From Angiostrongylus vasorum (taxonomy: Eukaryota; Nematoda; Chromadorea; Rhabditida; Metastrongylidae): 64,000 nucleotides of DNA. The stretch lies in the NCBI GenBank assembly GCA_018806985.1, contig JADANN010000402.1:124001-188000 (forward strand), given 5' to 3'. Positions 35,201-47,314 of the stretch are shown here, piece after piece. How positions within the stretch are numbered: position 1 is the stretch's first letter; each line of letters begins with the position of its first letter. The position numbers and the translations under genes were made by a program. A model generated the notes under the pieces. The model was not told where the DNA came from and did no database searches. It worked only from the letters and a program-made list of their open reading frames with translations.

Positions 35201-38200
35201 TCCAACACGCGCTTTTCTTTTGCAAGCCTTCCCGCAAATTCTTCGCTATCAACACTTCGCATTTCGATATCCCTCAGTTTTCTCTCGACTTCAACCTTTT
35301 CAAGTTGTAATATTTGACGAGTACGCTCCTCCTGCTCAAGACGAAGTTCTATTTCATGCGCGTCATCCATGAGTTTCCTTCGAATACGATCCGCTTCTTC
35401 ATGTCGTTGTTCTTCCATACGCAGTTGCTTTTCCAACTGTTCAAGAGCAGATTCCAGCTCCATGTTTCGAGCCGCAATACGTTGACGCGCTTCATCTGCT
35501 TCAGCACGCTCCATGCTCTCTATATCAAGCTTCTCTTGCAGTCGACTGCGCTCTTCACCAAACTTTTCAATTTCACGAGACATATCATTGATAAATATCT
35601 CGCTCCTTCTGAGTTTTTCTGAAGTAGATCTAAGTTGCTGTTCCTTTTCGGCAATTACCATGTCCTTATTTGTTATTTCTAACAACGGTTTGACCTTAGT
35701 GAACAACTTCCACCAAGGCCAGCCACGAAGACGGATACATGCTAAACCATTTCTCTGGATAATCCGAATCGCCGCAGTTCGCTCACGCCGGCGGGTGAAA
35801 TCGAGGCGAGCCAAGAAACCACGACAAAGAGCCTGGAAGCCACCAACAAGAACAGCTAATTTATCATCGCGATCTTCTTCTAATCCGGCAATAACACCTG
35901 TTCGGAAAAACACTTTTGACTGCCCTATTCGATAGAGAGATGGTTGAACTTCCACTGCTTCGAGAATTCGACGAACAGCTTCCTTTCCGTCCATGAATCC
36001 CTCAGGAATTGCGTAAGGAGCAAGAAGTTTCTCATATCTTTGTCGGAACTCCTGGAATGTGATACGATTGGGAAATCCTTGACGGCAAATCCTTATTCCT
36101 TCAAGAACTCCATTGCATCTAAGTTGATCCAACACAAGGTGAGCATTCAAACTGCCATGCCTCTTCTCATGGTTGGGAATAATACATCGAACGAAATGAG
36201 GATACGTGTTGTTCAGCGTAGTCATCAGACGTGATAACTGATCTTTGTACATCTGTGATACTGTTCGGAACATTCCTTTCTTCACTCGACTGCCAAACAC
36301 GGTTGCTGTTTCTGACACTTCAGTAGCCGACAAACAGCACATATCGCTCACGTCTTTCCAGATTTCAGCAACAAGTGGATCCTTGCTAAGCTGAAGAAGC
36401 TCGACAACATTTTCGTTAAGAGGATCCATGTTTTTGACACGCCATCCCGTAGCTTTGTAATCAACGCGACCAGCGTAATGCACTAGCGCGAAATCACTCT
36501 TAGAACGCATTTCAGGTATAAGATATTTTGGATGGCTGTGGTGTTGCGAAGCTAGCCTTTCAACAAATCCAACATCATTTCCTTGAGGGAATAAACAGAC
36601 ATCGTCCAAGGTTGACAAAATACCCATAGGCTTCTCAATTAGATCGATGGTTGGCTTTAGGTTTAAACCAAAATCAATCATATCCCATTCAAGACCCTCG
36701 TTGAGATATTCTTGCTGTTCTTTTTCAAACATGGTGTTATTGAATAGCTGCTGCAGCTTTTCGTTAGTGTAGTTGATGCAAAGCTGCTCGAATGAGTTCA
36801 TTTCGAAAATCTCGAAGCCAGCAATGTCTAGAATTCCAAGAAATGACACAGCATGTTCCCTAGTGCGATCCAGCGATTTATTCAAGCGTTGTACCAGCCA
36901 TCTGAATAATCGCTCATAAGTTGCTTTTGTTATAGCACCAACGGAAAACCTTGCTTGTTCTTCGTTTTGACTCCGATGCACATACTCACGACCAACCTTT
37001 ATCTTTGGTTTCAGAAAAGCTCTCATTACTTCGCTCAAATGAAGTCCCATAAGAGTACAAATTTTCTGAGCTACACTGTCGTTTACCAGAACCGCTTGAT
37101 CCGAATTCTTTCCCTCATGAGAAAATTTAAGGTTCCCAAATAGCATAACGGCGGAGACAATTCGCAAGATAGATTGAATTTCGTCATCTTTGAATCCTAT
37201 AATATTCATAGCACGCAAGGTTTCCATGTATTCGACAGCATCATCAACACCAGCAATGGAAACGTCGCCGTTTGAGAGGAACTGATACTTTTCAGGACAG
37301 GACTCAAGCAGTAGTGCTGCTAAAGTATAACTTTAGAAAAAAAACCATTGGTGATCTCAAAAGCTATAGCTAGAAAAACCAAACCACGTTGTTCGGTACT
37401 GGCTCCTTTAACAATTTGATAAAAAATGTGAAAACATCTTTCCATAGCTGATTGACGAAGAATACGAGACTTCTCCAGAAGATAGAATTCAATGTTCGCT
37501 CCAGAAATACAACCAGCGCCATCAAAATGGATCCGTATGAATTTTCCCTAAAACAATTCCAAACAGCATAACGGCCTTTTCGTATGGAAATATATATAGA
37601 GGGACACTCACAAAACGAGATGAATTATCATTCTTAATAGTTTTACTATTTCCAAAAGCCTCCAGAATAGGATTCGCTTGTAGCAGTTGCTCCTCAAGAC
37701 GTCCCTAAAAAGACGTGCTTAACATTTTCGCGAAAAGTCTTCAACAAAAGTATAGGCGAAAAACTTCACCTTACTGTTGTGAGACCTCGGAGCAGCGATA
37801 TGCGCAAGATATTGAATTACCTTTTTAGTGTTCTCGGTTTTACCAGCACCTGATTCACCGCTAAAATTATGCTAACTTATGAAAGTGGGGAGCAATAAAT
37901 ATAAAATCGGCTAATAGAAAAGGTATGCTAACTATTCTCCGTCTCATTGTGGCTAGAAGGTGTTACTGAGTGTTGGGCTGCGATTTATAGCGGAGGGATT
38001 CATCCTCCAGTAAGGCCACCATAGCTAAGGTGTCCGACGTTTCCAACGGAAACCCAGCTAACAGTAAACCAATACAAACCAATACCACGATCAACTGCTG
38101 TCCTAGTATCAAACTAGTCGCATGGTGGCGAATCTCCCTCTGATCCGCAAGGGCGGCGACCGCCTGTGGTGGTGACGACCTGCGGCAGGCTTTGGCTAGG

Positions 38201-40075
38201 CTCACCTCGGGACTCCAGGGAACCACAATGGCTAGACCAGCAAAACTCCGAAAAGATGGAAATTATGCTGAGGCCTGCACAACCACACAGGTCGTTCTAG
38301 CATCCGAGTAAGTGATGGTAAGCAAGTAAAACGACTGAGGAACCGAGAAAACCACGAACGTGCAAAGAATCGACTGATCCTCTTTATCTTGAAGCATACT
38401 GCGATACGCCTCATCAGTCACAGCAAAAATATGTGGTGGCATCTCCTTCCTCTTCCTTCCCTAGAAAATTTTAACAATTATCCGAAAAATTACTTCATCT
38501 TAATTTCACACAAGATGAGCAGAACATAAACAAAAGAAGAAGACGTAGAAAACAACCGCGTAATATTTCAGGGATTTAAAGGACAAAGCAAACCATTACC
38601 AAGATTGCCTTAAAATTACGCTACCAAGAAAAATTTAAAGAAGAGGCTCGTTATGTGGTGAGAAATGGTGAACGTTGACATTACAGATCAACTAAGAATC
38701 AAATTATAAAATAAATATGGAAAGAACCTCAACAGAAACGTTGAATCAGTAAACTCACTTTATACAGTTCAGCAATGGAGTCAGTGTATATGGGCAATCG
38801 CTTATATGGGTTTACGACAACACAGAAGAGACCAGAGTATGTCTATAAATAAATCTTTTAACAATGAACAAGCACTAGATGTTTTCCAAAAGTGCTGAAA
38901 TATCAGAAAAAAAAATTTTAAAGCCATTGGCAGGTTAACAATGGTTTTAAGGAAATTCAATATCACTTCACATATTTACCAATACCGTTGATCTATGGTA
39001 ACCACCAAGATGCACCACCGTCTTGGTATCAAACTAGTCGCTTGGTAGCAAATCTCTCTAATCCACAAGGGAGGAGACTGCCTGTGGTGGTGACGACCTG
39101 CGGCAGACTTTGGCTAGGCCGACCTCGGGACTCCACGGAACCACAATGGCTAAGCCAGCAATACTCCGAAAAATTGAAATTACGCTGAGGCCCGCACAAC
39201 TAGTGAGGACGGGCCATCCAAGTACCCAAGTAAGTAGGTTCATCTGTGGTGTTATGGTTCATGTCCAACAAGGAGAACAACGAATTTAAACCTTAGCTCA
39301 GTCCAGTGGGCGTTCCAGTTGTGTTATTTAATCAACGTTTTCCTTCTTCCTGGCCCAAAACAGACATGTTATAGCACCCAGCTGCACTGATATTTCCTGG
39401 TAGTTTTAACATATCGATTATTCATGAGTTCATTTTTTTCTTACTAGGAAAGTCCTTAAAAGTTCAGAAGTTCATTTCCTCTGTAAAGAACAGCCATCAC
39501 TGAAAATCACAGTTTAAGCAGTCTAGAAACGTACATAAATCAGGTTGGAGAAGTAACGTTGCCTCAGATTATGAAGAACAGAAGCCTCGTTTAAGCACGA
39601 CATGCTCGACATATCTTCGCATTTGTCGAACCTTGGTGGATTCACCTTCTGATAGTCATCTCGACTAACTCGCTGCCGTTCATGTGATTCCAGAAACTCA
39701 ACCTCAACATAGCCTGAAAAAAGGACCAACATGTAACCCCGTGGTAGAAGAAATTTAGCACCAAGTGCTTGAAAACTTCTACAAAGTAAATTTATGAAGA
39801 AAAAATACCCTCGTTGTCCGGTTCGTTGATTATAAACGCTAGCGCAAAGCCATCTTTCTCATGAGGAACCCATAGTAGAGCTTTACCGTGAGCATCAACA
39901 TTTTTAATTCGTATAAACATCTCGGTTCCATTGGCCTGGAACCACGGATGTAATTTTCTTTCAAATGCGCGGCAATTTCGAACATGGTTCTTCCCAAGGT
40001 TTCAAAATCAATAACAAACTAGTTCACCTTAAGGATTTTGAGTTCGTCACCAGTTGATGGTACGTTTGTATTCAT
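32218..40075 (-). CDS. Non-muscle myosin II heavy chain (NMY-type)
   Basis: Nine exons in transcript order: 40075-40028, 39989-39809, 39713-39535, 38842-38759, 38460-38360, 37860-37770, 37704-37612, 37547-37385, 37319-32218 (TGA). All phases agree: 6,042 nt, 2,013 residues. The motor contains the P-loop [13 protein letters not shown] (~199), switch I NDNSSRFGKF (~253), switch [11 protein letters not shown] (~478) and the SH-helix region [19 protein letters not shown]. An IQ neck ([14 protein letters not shown]), a ~1,100-residue heptad coiled coil and a ~65-residue Ser/Thr/Gly-rich non-helical tail follow. Non-muscle myosin II drives cortical contractility, cytokinesis and epidermal morphogenesis; length and tail fit the nematode NMY-1/NMY-2 proteins, but I cannot say which. 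About 85% of the coding sequence is one uninterrupted exon. Intron 1 as modelled is only 38 nt with a weak acceptor, so residues ~17-40 are the least certain part. Confidence 0.95.
37955..38315 (-). repeat. RepC in a myosin intron
   Basis: Near full-length RepC in the intron between the exons ending at 38,360 and starting at 37,860, oriented with the gene: 'gaaacccagctaacag', 'gtcctagtatcaaactagtcg', 'ggtggtgacgacctgcgg' and 'ggtcgttctagcatccgag' all appear in RepC order on the reverse strand. Confidence 0.75.
38990..39240 (-). repeat. RepC, partial, in a myosin intron
   Basis: 'ccgtcttggtatcaaactag', 'ggtggtgacgacctgcggcag' (shortened) and 'gggccatccaagtacccaag' are in the same order as in the copy 1 kb away. 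The part beyond the 'ggacggtggtgg' block is missing. Sits in the 692-nt intron between the myosin exons at 38,842 and 39,535. Confidence 0.75.
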
Positions 40076-40089
40076 AGCTTGTTAGCAAA

Positions 40090-40098
40090 CTGAAATAT
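40090..40098 (-). promoter_or_regulatory. Putative SL trans-splice acceptor of the myosin mRNA
   Basis: On the minus strand 'gatatttcag' ends 14 nt before the ATG at 40,075. TTTCAG is the nematode 3' splice consensus, and a 14-nt 5' UTR is typical of spliced-leader-capped mRNAs. Confidence 0.65.
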
Positions 40099-40184
40099 CA
40101 TTTAAACACGATATTAACACCAAATTCGAAATTAAGTGTTATGTGAAAACAAAAGTAATTAAGGGATCAAAGCATGAAGCAAGC

Positions 40185-40312
40185 AGTAACTGATGAACTA
40201 ATAATGAAGAAAAGAGTAAGTGATAAGCTAATGATAAAGTAAGGAGAAATAAACTAATGATAAAGGAGGGATGAGCTAATGATAAAGGAGGGATAAACTA
40301 ATGATAAAGGAG
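40185..40312 (+). repeat. Minisatellite, ~22-bp unit
   Basis: Successive units share the core 'ctaatgataaagga'; the last three are nearly identical (22-bp spacing), and earlier ones diverge and lengthen to ~26 bp. It lies ~100 bp upstream of the myosin start, so within or near its promoter. Confidence 0.85.
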
Positions 40313-42754
40313 TAAGGACACGTCACGCTGTTTCAAACATTTGATTAGATTCTAGAACCTTCTAGAAGAAAAGGACCTAGAGATTTCTAGAAGACTAGAT
40401 AATATGGAAAGTAATGTGACTACCTTACAGTAACTTATTACCCTACAATAATCACATTACTAGTTCCATTACAGTAGAATACACAAAAATAACTACCTAT
40501 ACATAAACGTTTGAATATAAAACTAAGATTGCTATGACAGGCTCGTGCATGACAACGTAGTGACGAATAGACTTTTTACGTCACGAAACGTCTAGAACGA
40601 CTTAATCCGACTGTCCTTGAATCGACAGTTTTCCCGCCAGATTTGATCCATTGTGATCGGAGCACCATATCTACAACTAGTGGCTCGCACTAATTTCAAT
40701 GTGATTCGGCTTTTTTTCACTATGTTTTGCAACTTGATTCTCATTACTCAAAACAAAAGTGTTTATTCGTTGACAGTGTTGATACTGGTGTAGCCTCAAC
40801 AGTTTCTTTTGTTGTATTTGAATAAGCAGACTTCATGATAGCACTAAAGTGCTGGGCTAATCAAGTAAGATTTCAAAGTTTAGGATTTGCGTCGACGAGT
40901 ATAGGAAGATAGCGCTTCCATCAAAGTCAGCTTCCATTGGTCGCCTGGATGCCATTCGTTGCGTCATTTTTTTTTCTTTTTTAAAGAGTACTGTTACCGG
41001 TCTAGATGTTTTTAGAGACACTTAAGAATATTATGTTGTTTTAATAGATTGATGAAATACGTCTCTCTAAGGCATCTAGATAAACAAGTGAGTTTAATGT
41101 CCCAACTTTGAAGTACCATATGAAGGAGGTATGGACAAGTGTCAAAAACTTCGCTTCTGCATATTTTAGGAACAGTGCTTACCCTATTACCGGCAAACTA
41201 ACTACAAATTGGTTATGGACGTGTCCAACATTATTTAAACTGGGTAAACCTATAAGACGCTAGCCATATCGTCACCAAAAGCTGACAATGTATTGGACGA
41301 AACACGAACCAATTGATGGAACCCCTCTATGACTCCAGTAGTAGTCGCAGTAACCAAACCAAACAGTAAAATCACAACCACAAACTGAATTGCTAGCGAA
41401 GCGCATTCGTTTAAAGACTTATTTCCAAACTCCCACCATATCTAATGGAAAATAAAAACGAGCACGGCATTAAACTGGGCAGATCAACAAACACAGGATA
41501 CAAGTTCGGTATGTACAGTTTGCTATGTGATGTCTTAGGGTTGCGACGACATCGCGGGTCCACGCTAGTGTTGTTGGCAATCATTAACAAGAAAAACGAC
41601 CAGAATGATAACAATTTATTCAAATATATAGAATGATTTCTGGGTATCACCCATACGAAATGATGTCGGAAATAAGGAAAAAGAAAGGGCAAAGTTGTTG
41701 TATAACAGCGAATCGAGACCTCGTTATTAACTTACAACAAGGAAGTAGACCGATACAATCCAGTAAACCATGCGCATAACAGTCGAAACTAAAGAAGACC
41801 TGAATTCTATGTAGTACAAAATAAAACTGAACGAGGCTTGATCGCTCTGTGCCGCCCGGCTACCGCCGATGTTATGGCGGTACAAAAGTTGTTGTTGGTT
41901 TAATTACGGTTGGAATATTTGTTGCACGGTAGCCTAGCGTACGGCTTGAGCTGTTTCAGATAGATACTAACATGGTTAGAAACTGAGTTCCTCAATCGTA
42001 TTAACAAAGTAGCATAGTGTTAGGTGATGGAATATGGATGGCTGGTGATTTCCACGAAACAGAGCAGGAGGATTGAAACATGCGAGAGACCAACGACTGA
42101 AAATAGAGCGTGTAATTCCGAATCGATAGCGGGGAACGAAAAGATACAATATCTGACTAATGTCCGCTCGTTAAAGGCTGGAACACAGAAAGAAGAAAAA
42201 CTACATCAAACTCTGATAGGGACGTAGATGCTGCATTAGATGGAATATCCCAGAATGTCTTTAAGTCTTACATGAAGGAGGGAATGCTGAGGAAGAACCC
42301 AACGCGTACGTTCGATGTCGCCCTAATCTCGGTCGAAAGGAAATCAGTTAATTTCCTCACTAACAACTATCTTTAACTTAGTATAAAAGGAAAGCGCCAC
42401 CATGGGACTTATGTACACATTCAGAGCAGACACCTTGGATTCTTGCACTGTACTCTACTACATCGCAACTCAAACCCCTCTCCCAGAAATAAAAAAATTC
42501 TCGGACCACGTCGCGTCGTGTAATATCTGCGCTTACGAAGCTACGAAATGAACACAAAATGGCAGCCAAAAAACCATGCGGTGAACAGAGTAGCCCAGAA
42601 GAAAACCAATATATATTGTCCCATTTCTTTCTCTTCCACAATACACTGAAATTAATGCAAGCAGTTGCTACACTGTTATTATTCACAGCTGATGGATTAA
42701 AGTAGAGAAACAAAACAAGTTGTTAGGCTCTAAAAAAGCAGATCGATAGCAAAC
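40313..42754. other. Intergenic between myosin 5' end and CEY gene 3' end
   Basis: Should contain the myosin promoter (proximal part) and the CEY 3' UTR (distal part, reading leftward from 42,754). Frames at 41.4-41.7 kb (both strands) and 42.02-42.23 kb have no convincing domain. None of the repeat families of the window is recognised here. Confidence 0.4.
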
Positions 42755-45700
42755 CTAAGCTTCGGTTTCTTTGGCATTGCTTCCGTTACTGCCGCGACCA
42801 CGTCCTCCACGTCCACGACCACGTCCTCGACGTCCTCTTCCACGTCCTCCTTCACCACCATTCACTGTTTCAGTTTGCTGTCCTTCAGCTGGTCCGTCTT
42901 CGTGATTGGCTGTTGCAAATGAGCCACCGCGCCCTCTTGAACGATAACCACGACCACGAAAACCGCGTCCACGTCCCCCACGGAAGCGTCGTTGACCACC
43001 CTGAGATATCTTCAGAAATAAAATTCACCACTTCCAAATTTTCTCTACAGATTCAATTCTTAAATTGATTCATCTCATTTTGGTATTCTATTGGGAGCGC
43101 ATCTAGGGCAGTGGTCGGAGGCACCCTCCAATACACGTGGGGTCGATCCCCATGCTCATCAAGCCTTCTATCCCGCCGGGGTCGGCAAATTGGTACCAGA
43201 CTTATTTGGGAGGATAGCAGCACTGGCTCGATACATCGGTAGGCCAAAGCGAGTCATTGTAAAGGCCAAATATGCATCCAGTCATCTCCAAACCATGTTT
43301 AATGAAGTCGAATGCATGGCGCATCCTTCAGGGATTGATCAACGCCAACAGCTTTGTCCTTTTTTCCTTTTACCAATCCAAAGGATAACCATTTTATACA
43401 AAAGCCCCATGGAAAGTACCACTCGTTACAACGCTGATGTGAAGGAAGTGTAGATTTTATAATATATCTAAACGGCCAATGTGACTATTGAAGTTTACGA
43501 TTTCTACACATATCCACCACGTTATTTCAGTTTCTCACTGAAGGATTGCCATCCCCATTCTTTTACCACATAAGCTTTTCCTGCGATGCTTTTTGTATTA
43601 AGCTGACATCGCACTCACACAAATGTTACACTACGCTTCGTCCAGAATAAGTTATTCTCTCGATATCGAAACTTACAAAGAAGCATCGTTTGTGAAAAGT
43701 TCGCCCATGTAACGTCAGTGAATTCACCTCTTCTGTACTGAGATGACCACAAAAAGACCAATGAGGAATGTACTAATATCTTTGCTACACAAATACGACC
43801 AAACCTATTCGGCCGCGTTTCCGTACTACACTGAAGGGCATTTGATAACTCTGTCATGGTGAATAGGGACATTTTGGTCGCCTAGAACGGCAAGAAAAGT
43901 CGAGTCGCAATCACAAACGTGGTGAATGAGCGATAAATACTTCGATTTTCTTTCCACGAACTGTATCTTTTGTCATATTTTTGTCATATATGGCAGGCAA
44001 CGTATGGAAGAAAACCAGTTCGAACTTCCTCTGGACGATCTCCGTCGTGATCATTGGCAAAACCTCCTGAGTCACGCCCCTCACCACCAGCTGGTGCTCT
44101 ACGACGTCCACCTCTATAGAAATTACGGCGCCTGTAACGTCGTCCTCCACGTTCAGAATTACGGTCGGCAGCGTACTAAAAGCAAGTATTGGATATTAAA
44201 GAGTGTTATTTTTTAAACTACGAAGACTAGCTACAATGGTGCTGAGATATTTGCAAAACTCCGGACCACTGTTTTCTGCGGTGGGTAACGAACGCGCTAT
44301 TACCCTTTCCGGAAGTTAACGCGTTCACCACCACACCATCCGGGTCCTTCGTTTCGTCTTTCCCTCAGCTACCAGTTTTCTATCTAGCTATGAATACTGT
44401 TCGTTACTAGTAATTCCGAAAACTGCCTACGATCTTTCATTCTCAAAAATTCTACAGCACGCCAATGTTGAGCCTTAAAGTGACAACAGCACACCTTCGA
44501 TCCTTGGACTGGTCCTCCATCTTTAGCAGTAACATTGGAGGCTTCGGGTCCTTTCGCTCCTTCGACAACATCGAACATCACCTTTGATGACATAATTTGC
44601 ATAACAGTTATATTTGTGAGAATTATTTTGCTTTACAGTCATTTCAAAAACACCTGATACCTCCTCTCCATCTCCGAGGCTACGAAGGAACTTGTTCGGG
44701 TTGTTGTTGGAAATTGCTGTTTGATGGACAAAAATATCCTCATTTGTATCAGTGCGGTTAATGAATCCATAGCCATTCTTCACATTGAACCACTTAACCA
44801 CACCTGATACGCTCTTCGCTACGACCTATAGCATCAATCATTCAATAAATGGTCGTTCCGTAGAAAAAAAAACCCTGGATTTAACACCATATTGTCTATT
44901 AAAACATTTTGGTAGACGTTCAAGAATAAGCAACATCAGTCGATTTTCTCTACCAGCAGTGGTCATAAAGACAAACATGGATAAAGTAGGGAATCATATT
45001 GGTGGGCAGTTTCCAAAAAGAAAGAAGAGCAAGGAATATTGACTTCTGTGTAAAGAATGAAATATGTTCGATTTAAAAAACAAATAAATGGGAAGGAAAG
45101 AGAGAGGGCTATATATAGGTAGCGATTTTGAACGGCGCGTGTAGCGCAGTGCTCGGATGTGCCACGCAATACACATCAGATCGATCCCGGCGCTCAGTCT
45201 CACCAAGCTTTCCATTTCTCCGGGCTCGGCAAATTGGTACCAGATTTGTCTGGGAGGATAGCAGCACTGGCTCGATGCATTGCTAGGCTACTACAAGTCA
45301 TTATAAAGGCCAGATATGCATTCAATCACCTCCAACAATACTCAATAAAGCGGAATGCATGGCGCATCCCTCAGGGATTGATCAACACCGAGAGCTTTAT
45401 CCCTTTATCGTTCTTAACAAATTTGAAGATGACGATGGCCTCAAGTACTATACGCATGTCGTACGTGCTATGTACTCCTAATGTTATAATAATGGGTACA
45501 TTATCTCCCTTAAAACCACGCTTTTTGTAAAAACTGAGTTAGAAGAGAAACACCAAACTCACAGGCTTTTTCATTCTTTGCGGGTTGCTCAGTTTTTTCC
45601 GCGCTCGGCTTTTCCACGACTTCCTGGAATGCAAAAGTTACATTTGCGGGATCCATACTGACTAATGAATGACGATGATGATAAAACATCGAAATTTCGC

Positions 45701-46072
45701 AATATTTTCCTCTAAAAGAGGGCCATTTCCAACATGCCTTAAATTCAGAGGTTGGCACAGTAATACTTTCGTCCGACTCTAGACTGTGATCTTTTCCTCA
45801 AATCTGGTGAGAATGGAGAAATTAAACATATTCTTGCTGATGTTTAACTATTGAAGAACCAACGACCGAAGGAATACTTAGATCTGACACTCCTTTACTG
45901 ACCTTTCGACGAAGGGAGCCAGTTGTACTACGTAGGTATAGCACACATTCAGTTCATTTCCTGGTTAGGTACCTAGTAGGATAATCTATGGATGGCACAG
46001 GTAACATCCCAAAGAGCCTTAGCAAAAGTGCAAATACCTAGGTTTACTTACGGAATTCTTACTGTCGCTCAT
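42755..46072 (-). CDS. cey-1: Y-box / cold-shock-domain RNA-binding protein (CEY-type)
   Basis: Exons in transcript order: 46072-46052, 45623-45563, 44825-44661, 44581-44495, 44175-44026, 43000-42755 (TAG), about 243 residues. The cold-shock domain is complete: [15 protein letters not shown] (RNP1), [10 protein letters not shown] (RNP2), [28 protein letters not shown] and PVQGSKYAADRN, split over three exons whose junctions keep frame. The tail is rich in RGG/RGR, consistent with RNA binding and arginine methylation. Such proteins coat and stabilise cytoplasmic mRNA. The short N-terminus (MSDSKNS, then [19 protein letters not shown]) is acidic/lysine-rich as in nematode CEYs. The exon ending at 45,563 leaves one base while the cold-shock exon needs phase 0, so a microexon in 44,826-45,562 or another donor is missing. 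The symbol reflects closest resemblance; a cey paralogue is possible. Confidence 0.88.
43093..43370 (+). repeat. SINE1 copy in the last CEY intron
   Basis: Plus-strand SINE1, antisense to the CEY gene: head 'tagggcagtggtcggagg', B-box-like 'gggtcgatcccc', body 'ggtaccagac', tail 'cagctttgtcctttt'. It lies in the 1,025-nt intron before the last exon. Confidence 0.8.
44225..44380 (-). repeat. FB2 half unit in a CEY intron
   Basis: 'atggtgctgagatatttgca', 'aacgaacgcgctattaccc', 'aacgcgttcaccaccacacc' and 'tccttcgtttcg' match one arm of FB2. The inverse arm is absent here. Located between CEY exons 44,581 and 44,175. Confidence 0.7.
45133..45408 (+). repeat. SINE1 copy in the second CEY intron
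   Basis: Full-length: 'gtgtagcgcagtgctcggat', 'agatcgatcccggcgc', 'ggtaccagatttgtctggg' and tail 'gagctttatccctttat'. It sits in the intron where the CEY model loses phase. Confidence 0.85.
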
Positions 46073-46091
46073 GTTGGTGTCGTTCAACGCT

Positions 46092-46098
46092 CTGATGT
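46092..46098 (-). promoter_or_regulatory. Possible SL trans-splice acceptor of the CEY mRNA
   Basis: On the minus strand 'taacatcag' ends 19 nt upstream of the ATG at 46,072. It is a weaker match than that of the myosin gene because the tract before the AG is not T-rich. Confidence 0.35.
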
Positions 46099-46099
46099 T

Positions 46100-47040
46100 A
46101 CCAGTTGGTAGTTGCGATCTGACACGCCGCGCGCTCACTCCCGCTCACGCGATGTTCTGCGCTGAAAAAGTTTCCCATAAAACTAGGAATAATCCAGGAA
46201 GTGGAACAAATCGTAGAGTTTGACGAATGCAAAACAAACAAATGAACCATCGTCATCGAGAAAAGCTAAAAAAAAACTCAATAATTTTTCGAACCAACCG
46301 TCATTCAACCTCGGCAGTAAAACAATCAACATGTCTTGAGATCGCTCAGCTTACACGAAGCTGATAAGTTTGGTCTGTTAACCATCTTTAAGGTCTTTAA
46401 CTGTAACTTAGGTTAGTTAATAAGCCTAAATTATCAATTTCGTGTAAGTTTAGCAATTTAAATATGAACGCTAAAGAGTCAGTTTCTACAACTTGACAAG
46501 CTTGTCGAATAAACTTCGAACCTAAGGTACCTTACACAGGAGACTAAGGCCTAAGAGTAGATAAGGTGGAAACAGGAAACGAGAATGTGGGAAGGAAAAA
46601 CCTAGAGTTTAGATAAACATTACAATGAGAAGTAATCCACACGCCACTGCTGCTGCTGTTGGTTCAGTTGCAGTCAAGTTAATTGACAGACTACAAAACT
46701 TTCGATAAGATAAAGTAATAGCCATATGATAGTCACTCAATAAACTACGACGAAGGGAGTGAAAAATCCAGAAAAACAAGGACATCGACGAGAGTGTAGA
46801 ACTGAGAAGAGAACCGAGAAAATCGGGCGATAGATAGCCCAGAACAGCGTCGAGGCGTGGTTACTAGCGGGCGGCCAATCGATTCGACCGACCATGGGTG
46901 GCGGGTCTACCCAAGAGCCAGTGAGCCAGCCAGCCACCGCCGGGAATAGCGCCGCATAGTGCTGACACAGCAGCGTGTCCCTCCTGCTCAATGTTTAACT
47001 TTCACATACTGCCTATCGGTTTTCATGGCATGGTAACGGG
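46100..47040. other. CEY upstream intergenic region
   Basis: Probable promoter side of the minus-strand CEY gene. A motif 'caacctcggcagtaaaac' near 46,300 resembles the extreme end of the PLE arms but nothing else of the element follows. A GC-richer patch at 46,850-46,960 has no recognisable coding motif. Confidence 0.35.
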
Positions 47041-47309
47041 ATAAAGGATAAAGCGCTTTGGCGTTGATCAATCCCTGAGCGAAGCGCTGTGTATTCGACT
47101 TCATTATACACTGTTGTAGGTGATTCAGTGGATGTCTCGCCTATACAGTGATTGGTGGTGGCGTACCCATGTATCGAGTCAGTGCTTCTATCCTCCCAAA
47201 CAACTCTGGTACCAAATTGCCTACCCCAGAGTGATGGGAGGCCATGGGCGCAGGGGATCGATCCCATGTGTATTGCAGTGTGCCTCTAACCACCGCGCTA
47301 CACGTCCCA
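47041..47309 (-). repeat. SINE1 copy, minus strand
   Basis: Tail 'ataaagcgctttggcgttg', body 'ctctggtaccaaattgcc', head 'accaccgcgctacacg'. Full-length but diverged. Confidence 0.8.
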
Positions 47310-47314
47310 CTCAT

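Noticed and set aside
32324..36234. Numerous plus-strand open frames of 60-144 codons
   Set aside because: They are antisense shadows of the intronless coiled-coil exon of myosin; codon structure of the minus frame explains them.
42024..42227. Frame reading LTNVRSLKAGTQKEEKLHQ, faintly like the start of a LINE endonuclease
   Set aside because: Only one short block is suggestive and the metal-binding residues of an AP endonuclease do not follow.
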